Shown here in pieces: positions 55,749 to 64,000 of a stretch of 64,000 nt of DNA. The translations under genes were made by a program, and so were the position numbers. The stretch spans positions 1 to 64,000 of the forward strand of contig WTXG01000105.1 in assembly GCA_022496185.1 (NCBI GenBank), written 5' to 3'. The stretch comes from Multifurca ochricompacta. Taxonomy: Eukaryota; Basidiomycota; Agaricomycetes; Russulales; Russulaceae. The stretch's first letter is position 1; each line of letters opens with the position of its first letter. Below the pieces are notes generated by a model. The model made no database searches and was not told the origin of the DNA. It saw nothing but the letters and a program-made list of their open reading frames with translations.

Positions 55749-58700
55749 CTAGACATTGATCCTCGCACCATACCCAATCAGCCATTTCTCGGTCTCCAAA
55801 TGTCCATTGGATGCCGCTGCCTGCTGAGCATATCCATATTGGCCGCCCTTCGCATTGACATCAGCGCCATGGTCTAGCAGCCATTTCACCATCTCCAAAC
55901 GTCCAATGCATGCCGCTGCCTGCAGAGCATATCCATGACGGCCGCCCTCCGCATTGACATCAGCGCCATGGTCTAGCAGCCATTTCACAATCTCCAAATG
56001 TCCATAAGATGCCGCTGCCTGCAGAGCATATCCATAATGGCCGCCCTCCGCATTGACATCAGCGCCATGGTCTAGCAGCCATTTCACAATCTCCAAATGT
56101 CCATACAATGCCGCTGCCTGCAGAGCATATCCATAATGGCCGCCCTCCGCATTGACATCAGCGCCATGGTCTAGCAGCCATTTCACAATCTCCAAACGTC
56201 CAATGCATGCCGCTGCCTGCAGAGCATATCCATAATGGCAGCCCTTCGCATTGACATCAGCGCCATGGTCTAGCAGCCATTTCACAATCTCCAAATGTCC
56301 ATACAATGCCGCTGCCTGCAGAGCATATCCATAACGGCCGCCCTCCGCATTGACATCAGCGCCATGGTCTAGCAGCCATTTCACCATCTCCAAATGTCCA
56401 TGGGATGCCGCTGCATGCAGAGCATATCCATAATAGCCGCCCTTCGCATTGACATCAGTGCCATGGTCTAGCAGCCATTTCACCATCTCCAAATCTCCAT
56501 TGGATGCCGCTGCATGCAGAGCATATCCATAATAGCCGCCCTTCGCATTGACATCAGCGCCATGGTCTAGCAGCCATTTCACCATCTCCAAATGTCCATT
56601 GAATGCCGCTGCCTGCAGAGCATATCCATAATGGCCGCCCTCCGCATTGACATCAGCGCCATGGTCTAGCAGCCATTTCACCATCTCCAAATGTCCATGG
56701 GATGTCGCTGCCTGCAGAGCATATCCATAATAGCCGCCATCCGCATTGACATCAGTGCCATGGTCTAGCAGCCATTTCACCATCTCCAAATGTTCATAGA
56801 ATGCCGCTGCCTGCAGAGCATATCCATAACGGCCGCCCTCCGCATTGACATCAGCGCCATGGTCTAGCAGCCATTTCGCGATCTCCAAATGTCCATTGGA
56901 TGTCGCTGCCTGCAGAGCATATCCATAATAGCCGCCATCCGCATTGACATCAGCGCCATGGTCTAGCAGCCATTTCACCATCTCCAAATGTCCATTGTAT
57001 GCCGCTGCCTGCAGAGCATATCCATAACGGCCGCCCTCCGCATTGACATCAGCGCCATGGTCTAGCAGCCATTTCACGATCTCCATTTGGCCTATCACGC
57101 ATGCCGCTTGTAACGGTGTACCATATATGCCACCTCGAGAATTTACGCTCCCAGGTTGCTTAATCCCCAGATATTCCACCAGCTGCGGGAAGCCACAGAG
57201 GGCCGCATAGTATATTGGGTGTACCGAAGTGCCATTTCTCCCCCACCTCCAGAGCTTGTCCGGGTCATGTATTCCAATCCAAGCTAGGAAATGCGTCTTG
57301 TCTGGGTCAAACAAGGTTTCCATTCCTTCTCGTATATCCAGGGAGACATCTTGGAATCCTGCGTGTTCGACCCAGTATCTTGCCGCGTATCCAGACAACG
57401 GGAAGTTCTTGATAGTATTAGTGTCTGTGGTCTTGTCGAATTCGAGCAGCGTGCTCAGGCATGTCTGTGCAAGCACTCTATGCGATTCTTTAGGGAGAAC
57501 GTGGTAGCGCCTTTCCGTCGATCCCGCCAGCCGGTCTGAGGTCAGGAATTCCCGCACAGAGAAGTGCGCAAACTGTACAACACGACTCTCTTCTCCTTCC
57601 TCTTCGTCATCGACGTGATTGACAATGACAACCAAGCTGGAGCATGTGGACAGTACAGCTCCGTTAGAGTCCGTGTTTCGCCAAGTTACGTCATACTTTG
57701 GAATATTGCCAGCGTCGAAATCGAATTCAAGCATTGTCGCAACCTCCTTGACTCGGAGTGGACGAACAGCGAATGCAAGGCATTGGAATAGACGATGAGC
57801 AAATTTCCAGTCACTATCGTCGATCCTTCGTAGCGTGGCCTCATATGTTTCATCCAGTGTTTTTGGGAGTGATTCGAGCATCAAAGAGAAGTTCCTTGGT
57901 TGACAACGACGTAGTGTCTCCAGTTGGCAGAAAACCCATCTAAACCTACACCACGACATGAGTAATGATCGCGAAATAAATATTCGTTTTAGTTTGAAGC
58001 TTACATTCCGTTTGCCTTTTCCGAGAGCGTTTTGATCACAAGTTCCTTTCTCTCCGCCTTCCACGCCCTCATTTTGGAGTCCGTGTTGACGGTCGAGTGA
58101 ATATATTCGAAGATGTCCCGCGTTTGCCCACCTTCCGCATGAAGGAATACAGCACAATGGACCAGCTCTGTAAAAGCTGACTGAATATCTGGTTCGGGGC
58201 GGCTAGTGACGCAGATCCTTAAATTTGTGAGGCGGAGGTCAACAAGTTCTTTGATAAGGTCCAATACTTCTTCGCGTTTAGACGGCATTCCAGTGAGGGG
58301 ACACTCGTCTAGGGCATCAATGATAATGTACATCGCGTCCTGAACGGGTGTTACGAGCATGGCCTTTAAAGTTTCTGCAAGAACCTTCTCGTCGGGCTGC
58401 TTCCGGCCATTATCATGTTTCGAGTACAATTCGGAGACGATGGCACGGTAGGCATCTGACTGGGGATATAACTGTATCAAGAGAGAGGACAGTAGACCAC
58501 GGATATTTTGCTTTTCCTTGTCTCGAAAATCGCAATAAAAGTACGCCAAGTAGGCAGATCCAGCAGAACGCAGACGCTGGATATCCTCAACGATGGTGGA
58601 ACTGACCATTCAGATGAGCGCTGGCGATACCCTATAATGCTAGGCAAACGTACCAAAGGATGCTCTTGCCAGATCCCGCTTTCAAGAAACGATCGTCAGC

Positions 58701-59818
58701 AACAAGAAGCACCCAGATAACGCAGTCAACCTACCATTCCCATTCAACCACAAAAGCGAACCCTCCGATTTCCATTCCTTGAATCTTTCGCCTTCAACGA
58801 ACCACTTGGCAGTTCCCTCATGGTAAAGTTTGCGCGCAATGTTGTGATTTGTGGATGGGTCAGGAGGTGACAGCCACATCTGAATATTCTTGTCCATCTG
58901 GTCATCTGCAAAGAATGTCTCAGCTGCCTTGTCTATAATATTACTACGAAAGGGATGACGAACACATCATCTTGTTCACATTACTAAATGTGTGCGCCGC
59001 AACGATTAGAGACTCTTCCTGGGTCAATTTGTCCAACTTCTGAAGGGCGTCCTGGACCTCATTATCACCCATCAGCATCCGTCCGTACGCCACTGCCAAA
59101 TGTTTAATCATCATTGGAGCATAGAAACGGTAGTTCACTCACTGAGTCGTCCTTGTTGAATCTGTTTCGTCGCCAAAGCGAAGATTGTGAGCAGTTCCGC
59201 CATCGTCTTGACCAAAATCTCACGCATGGACTCGGTAACGGAGTCTCAGGGGAAGTGTAAATCTTGAGGCGGATGAGAAATCGTTGCATGGATTCAAAGA
59301 GGTTGAGTAGAGAATCATAATTATCACTGATCTTCTTTGATGCCTTGGAATGAAGGTGAGATAACCGGTTGGAGGGAAGGAAGGGGGATACGGACAGAGA
59401 GAAGGACATCAATCGCAGAAAATATGGCCTGTGCGGGTGGAAACACCTGAAAAAGAACATGTTGTAAGCTGGTCATAGCGAATGGGCCACACCAATTAGA
59501 ACTCACCGATCCAATGCCACTTACGAGTGGTGCGCAGTTTGTGAGGGCGAGGAGTATATTCACGGTTGGTTTAAGTTTCCTTAGAAGCCGCATCTTGCTT
59601 TTGCCGTTCCGGAACATGTTAAACACAGACATTCCTCCTTGAAGTACGTCAATCACGGCGTCCGCAGTGTCACATCCTTTCAGCTTATTGAGAAGATTGT
59701 GTTCAGACAGATTTATGCCTGTCTTTGTACGATACTCCTCCAGAGCATCATCTAGGATGAGCTTGAAATGAGAAGAGGAGGCAGTTGTACGACTGTGTGT
59801 ATGAGGAGCTGAAGACAT
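55749..59818 (-). pseudogene. STAND/NLR receptor copy 2 (14 ankyrin repeats), frameshifted or misread
   Basis: Same exon plan as copy 1: 59818-59507, 59446-59143, 59092-58985, 58932-58735, 58678-58654, 58601-58005 and 57945-55749. P-loop, Walker B (IIIDALDEC) and RPEPD are kept. Exon 2 has one extra G in a G run (about 59383) and one missing A (about 59241). The region between is out of frame and stops at 59324. If both were sequencing errors the gene would encode 1,246 residues. Copy 2 also has an altered TATA box. Ligand unknown. Confidence 0.85.
55752..57140 (-). repeat. fourteen-unit ankyrin repeat array (99-bp units)
   Basis: Five units more than copy 1: the last exon is 504 bp longer, which is 5 x 99 + 9, the 9 bp being outside the array. 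Units vary at the same few positions as in copy 1. The first unit (GGIYGTPLQAACVIGQMEIVKW) is the most diverged and the last is a cap shared with copy 1. Confidence 0.92.
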
Positions 59819-60096
59819 GAAGCTAGACTGGGTTATGGGGAAGAGTAAGAGGATCGCTGGGAAAGGTGGCGGATGGTTATCGATGGTTTAATGTATAGAT
59901 AGCCGCCTAAAAACGATGATAGACGCTGGGATGTAGAGGTGAGAAGAGACAACATAGATACTGCATCTTGGAGGACGAGTGAACTGAATGTTGGAGATGC
60001 GGCACCAGAATGGGCCATGACTGACCATCTGGTCGATTTTTATTTTTATTTTTTAAAGAGTGAGAGAAATATAACTACTCAATTGTCGAAGGAACG

Positions 60097-60207
60097 TGTT
60101 GTGTGTGCAATTGTTGATGCACTTTAGATTATCTTATCACAATCAATAGATCGAGTCCACCGGCTGTCCGGTCCTCAACTATCCGGTCGCTACTGGCCTG
60201 TCTCAGC
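60097..60207 (-). repeat. truncated inverse LTR, block 2
   Basis: Counterpart of 42246-42356; ends gtctcagca rather than gtctcaaca. Confidence 0.6.
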
Positions 60208-61030
60208 AGAAACAACGCTGCACTTGACAAGCGACCTTCCCCAGTCAAGTGGAAGTCCCTCTCCCGCCTTCGCACCTTCAGTAATTGATTGACAAGAAGA
60301 ATGGCTTCGATCCCGGGCAGCTGCCACCCTGACTGCCGGGACAATCAAGTTTACTCCCTCTCCATCCACCCCACTTTCGACGCCCCTCAGGGCACAACCA
60401 CCCCCTCTGGTCCGCCGTGACTAAACCCCGCCTGGTTCCCTTCAGGCAGCTCACCACATCCACCACCATGCGCCTAGCCATGGGCCATGCCTTCATCACC
60501 GAATACACTGAGGGATTCCACCCTACCAAACCCCTCCTCACTCGTCTTTGTACCTGTGACGACACCACCCCTGCCACTTTCCCCCACATTCTTCTCCACT
60601 TCCCCCTTTACTCCACCAGGTGACACTCATTGCAGTTTCTCCCTGACTGGGCCCTGGAACAAGACCCTGTACCTTGGCACCTCCTTTTCACCCGCATGCC
60701 CTTCATTGAGGACTTGCTCACTTTCATTCAGGACATGCGGGCCTTCACAAGGCCGTTTTCGTCGGAGCGACCTCGCGAGCCGGATTAAGTCTGAGTCGGT
60801 GAAGTTGGGTAGTATGGATAAGTTCACCTTTACACTTTGATCCCGCCTGTCTCTCCACTTTACATTCTTTCCTCTTCACTTTCCTGCTTTATGCACACTC
60901 TTTTCCAACACCTTTCCCTCTACCAAGGGGTTTCACTCTACTTCCACAACTCGTTCAAACAGTAGCTATTATGTACCTGTAGTAGCCGCGCGATTTGGGC
61001 ACGGCCTTGAAGCGCGAATAAATCAATTAA
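60208..61030 (+). mobile_element. 5'-truncated LINE, block 2
   Basis: Counterpart of 42357-43189, with the same decayed ORF2 end and the tail gtagccgcgcgatttggg then gaagcgcgaataaat. The poly(A) is interrupted (aaaaaataaaaa). Confidence 0.7.
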
Positions 61031-61455
61031 AAAATAAAAACCCCCAAAGGACATGCTTAAGCACACGAAACTCGGCTCTCACGGCCCATCCTGGGCCATA
61101 GGGAGTGGTGGACTGCACTGAGTTGACACTCACATACTCATACACACACCCAAAAGCTATTTCAACCTCACTCCCATCTCTTCTACACCCTTCACTTCAA
61201 AACGTGGCCTCTGCGCGGCCGTTATGCGGCGCCCTTGTTAACCAGGAGGTCTGTCTATTACCACCGCGAGGATGGGCCACATGCTACTCTCTGTTCCCGA
61301 TCGTGCCTCCACCACAACCGCTGATTTTTGGGCTTAGCCAAGGTAGATTCATTTACCCTTATCGCCAAGCTTCTTATACCCAGGAAACTCAACCCCCACA
61401 GACTCTTTAATATATCAAGCTCAGTACTCAAGTGAGAAAACCCATTTCTATCAAC

Positions 61456-63902
61456 ATGGCCTCTTCCCAAACGCATGAGAACACCAGGAGTCACTCTGAG
61501 AACTTTCAACTCAGCCACTTTGCCATTGGTGAGTATCGTCCTATCAAAGTTGTATGCATCGGTGCTGGATTTTATGGCATCCTCGCAGCCATTCGGTCCG
61601 AAACATTCTTCTTTTGTTCTCTATAGTTTCTCACCAACTTCCATTGTTCTATAGCTTTTGCATGGAAGGTGCCAAACATCGAGTTGACAGTCTATGAAAA
61701 GGAGAGAGGGATCGGCGGTACTTGGTTCGTCAACAGATACCCTCTGAGAGTCATCTTCCCCTCCATCTTCAGTCTTCAGTTCAGTCCTCAATGAACAGGG
61801 ACTCACATTGTGATATACCCTCCCACAGACAGTGGAAGACACTTCCCTGTCGTCGCTCGCTCTCAAGTCGGATATCTCGATTCGCGCATCTATCCAGTAC
61901 CAATATAGCTTCGAGACCAATGTGCGTCGCTTACTCAGAAGAAGTGGGCTAAGAAAACACCCATCCACCTTTAGATTTACCAAACTGACGTGCTCTTGAG
62001 GGTGGTAGGTAGACTGGTCCGGATTCTACGCCTCTGAGCTCGAAATCCTCGGTTACCTCAATCGAGTGGTCGAAAAGTACAAGCTCATGTGCTACATAAA
62101 ACTGCAACATGAGCTCACGCAGGCCTCGTGGGATGAGGCGACGGGCAAATGGCACCTCAGGATCCGGCGTGATGGAGACGGTGACGCGGAGATTGAGGAC
62201 ATGACGTACCTTCTTTTCTTGGGTGTTGGTATCCTCCATTCCAGGTCTTGGTGATTTCCGTGGACGCGTACTGCACAGTGCGCAGTGGGACGTCACAGAG
62301 GAGGGTGGGTGGGAAGAAGGTGTAAAGGACTGGGGGATAAGGTCGTCGGTATCATTGGAAATGTGCGTGACTGGTAGCGTGCTAAGTCCTCCCCCCCCCC
62401 CCCCCCCCCAACGCACTCTTTCGTATCGTCTGACTGGGGTCTTGTCCTTTTAAGGGTTCTTCCTGAAATCCGACTTGTCATCGCGCTTCAGTCCTTATTC
62501 AAGTCGATCGTAAACTACACCCTCTCAAAGACGTGGATCGGAGAGTCATTCTCCCTTCGCACCATACTCGAACTCGCCGGTTGTGATCCAGGGAGCGACA
62601 ACTGTATGCATCACAGGATGTTTCACGCATATAGATGGAGATTCACAGTCACACTGACTTCTCTAACCTCCAAAGATTTATATTCAGAGAAAGACTGCGA
62701 GGCGTTTAGGGACGAGAAATACTATAAAGAGTTCAGGCACAAGATTAAAGCAGATCTTAATGTGTGTTCTCTATTCTATCTTGGGTGACGACCACCCCTC
62801 TGAAAGCGGAATTTCTCTCGCTCTAATCAGTTGCTCAGACTACTATCCGAGGCTCAGACTTGCAGAAGTTAGGTGGAGAACTATTCAAGGGAGAAATGAA
62901 GAGACGACTCGCTGCACGTCCGGAGCTCATTGAGAAAAGTGAATACTGTCTCTTCAGCGCTCAAGTGGATTGACCGTGTACCGTGCCCGTGCTCGCTCTC
63001 AGTCGTTCCACAATTCACCGTCTGCTGTCGTCGTCTTACACCCGGTCCTGGCCACTTGGAAGCTCTATGCACGGAAAATGTGAGGGGCGGGGCGACCAAT
63101 GGGCACTTGCCAGATATAATTTATCTGTACTGTCTGTTATTTTCCACAGACGACACTCCAGTCGACACCAATCGCACGGTTCACACCTACAGAGCATCGA
63201 GCTTGAAGACGGAAGTGCTGAACACATCGACGTGCTCGTCTGCGCGACGAGATTCGATGTCTCGTATCGTTTCCCATTCACCGTCCTCGGAAGGGACGGT
63301 CTAGCGCTCAACGCACATTGGGCCGCAACTGGAGGCGCGGAAGCTTACCTCTCTATTGCGATGGATGATTTCCCGAATTTGTTCGTTGGAGGTGGACCCA
63401 ACTTGGGTGTGAATTCGGGTTCTGTTACTTGCTATATTTGAATGTCAGGTTGAGTATGTGGTCAGTGCGAGTTTGAAGTTGCAGTGTGAGGGGTTGAAGA
63501 GTTTTGAGGTTAAATGAGTCGCGGTGGATGATTGGAGGGCTTATATGGAGGTGAGCGAGTGTTGCTTCCAACAACTCGGAACTTATTTCTCTCTCTCGGT
63601 TTGGTGACTATCGGCTTTATATTTCATTACTTCGTATAGGCATTCTTCCCGAAGGTAACATTACTGCAGCTCGCATGGGCTTTTTTTTGGTGGGGGGGAG
63701 CTGATATGAACCACGCGAAGCGTTTGTTTTTGTCTGTTTTTTTTTCCGTTTTGGCAGACAGTCTATACGGATCGTTGTCGTTCGTTGGTACAAGAATGCT
63801 GAAGGTCGTGTAATCGCCCTATGGTCAGGTAAGCAATTCATCGACTCTCAGTGGTTGTTCTCGAACTTTCAAGGTTCGTGCCTTCATGCCGCACGCACGC
63901 TC
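61456..63902 (+). pseudogene. flavin-containing monooxygenase copy 3, C-terminally truncated
   Basis: ATG at 61456. The FAD motif is intact here (VVCIGAGFYGILAAI), unlike copies 1 and 2. The donor after NRYP is again CT, and an extra T follows the first intron (cttttgcatgg against ctttgcacgg). A run of 19 C (62391-62409) lies in an intron position. YKLMCYIKLQHELTQASWDEATGKWHLRIRRDGDGD (62080-62190) and FDVSYRFPFTVLGRDGLALNAHWAATGGAEAYLS (63250-63350) are well kept. It ends at the same junction as copy 1. Confidence 0.85.
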
Positions 63903-64000
63903 CCGTGCGCGAACGCCTCTGCAGTGGAACATGTAAGACATGGATCACCGATGGCCAATAATGTGTCCGTGTATAGATAGTACACCAATACAAGCATCGA
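63903..64000 (-). pseudogene. fragment of the ankyrin-RCC1-BTB gene, block 2
   Basis: Matches 46013-46113 (gaacgcctctgc, ccgatggccaataatgtgtccg, accaatacaagcatcga). It shows that the duplication includes the FMO/BTB junction and continues beyond the window. Confidence 0.85.

Larger units (their letters stand above)
52913..64000. repeat. segmental duplication block 2
   Basis: Collinear with 19130-20193 plus 37486-46113: the same leader repeat, LTR/LINE composite, NLR gene, LTR/LINE remnants, FMO pseudogene and BTB-gene fragment, in the same order and orientation. It lacks the ORF1-only retroposon and everything nested in it. It has two private insertions, 53896-54307 and 55002-55387. It runs off the window. 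Confidence 0.92.

Overview
This window looks like a basidiomycete (probably Agaricomycete, mushroom-type) nuclear chromosome. It has eukaryotic genes with GT-AG introns of about 50-60 nt, a fungal STAND/NLR immune-receptor gene with a Goodbye-type N-terminus, and chromodomain Ty3/gypsy, Ty1/copia, hAT, Tc1/mariner and LINE elements. Many in-frame stops in the transposons are TGA where a related copy or the family has CGA, the mark of CpG methylation decay. There are no bacterial operons, CRISPR arrays or RNA genes that I can support. No searches were run; family names come from motif recognition.

Left third (1-19129): a transposon nest that can be ordered from target-site duplications (TSDs). 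The right end of a hAT-like MITE (19042-19129) abuts gypsy element B (5102-5136 plus 12610-19041). B hosts gypsy element A (5137-12609, TSD atgct) and a minus-strand copia element (1-5101, cut by the window start). B also carries a 505-bp solo LTR of another family (17102-17606, TSD gcccc). Both gypsy elements are chromoviruses with an extra ORF between pol and the 3' LTR that encodes a putative coiled coil followed by four zinc-knuckle-like motifs.

Middle (19130-37500): one target locus was hit by an ORF1-only LINE-like retroposon on the minus strand (15-bp TSD, poly(A), no reverse transcriptase). It was then split by a hAT transposon (20855-29201) and a complete copia element (29979-37208). 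The hAT holds a copia solo LTR, and a gypsy solo LTR that itself contains a 1.6-kb palindromic TA-flanked Tc1/mariner-type element. The copia element holds two further gypsy solo LTRs. Every layer has recognisable TSDs, and removing the inserts restores a 426-codon retroposon ORF1 that is a multiple of three.

Right part (37500-64000): a segmental duplication. Block 1 (19130-20193 plus 37486 to at least 46113) and block 2 (52913-64000) each carry an NLR gene (Goodbye-NACHT-ankyrin, minus strand), LINE and LTR remnants, a flavin monooxygenase (FMO) pseudogene, and a junction to the 3' part of an ankyrin-RCC1-BTB gene. NLR copy 1 models as a complete 1,078-residue protein with 9 nearly identical 33-residue ankyrin repeats. 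Copy 2 has 14 repeats but two single-base indels and an altered TATA box. Between the blocks lie the ankyrin-RCC1-BTB gene, disrupted by a 5'-truncated LINE, and a third FMO pseudogene that alone keeps its C-terminus. Block 2 preserves the empty site of the block-1 retroposon, while block 1 lacks a 412-bp hAT MITE and a 386-bp solo LTR seen in block 2, so these insertions can be dated relative to the duplication.
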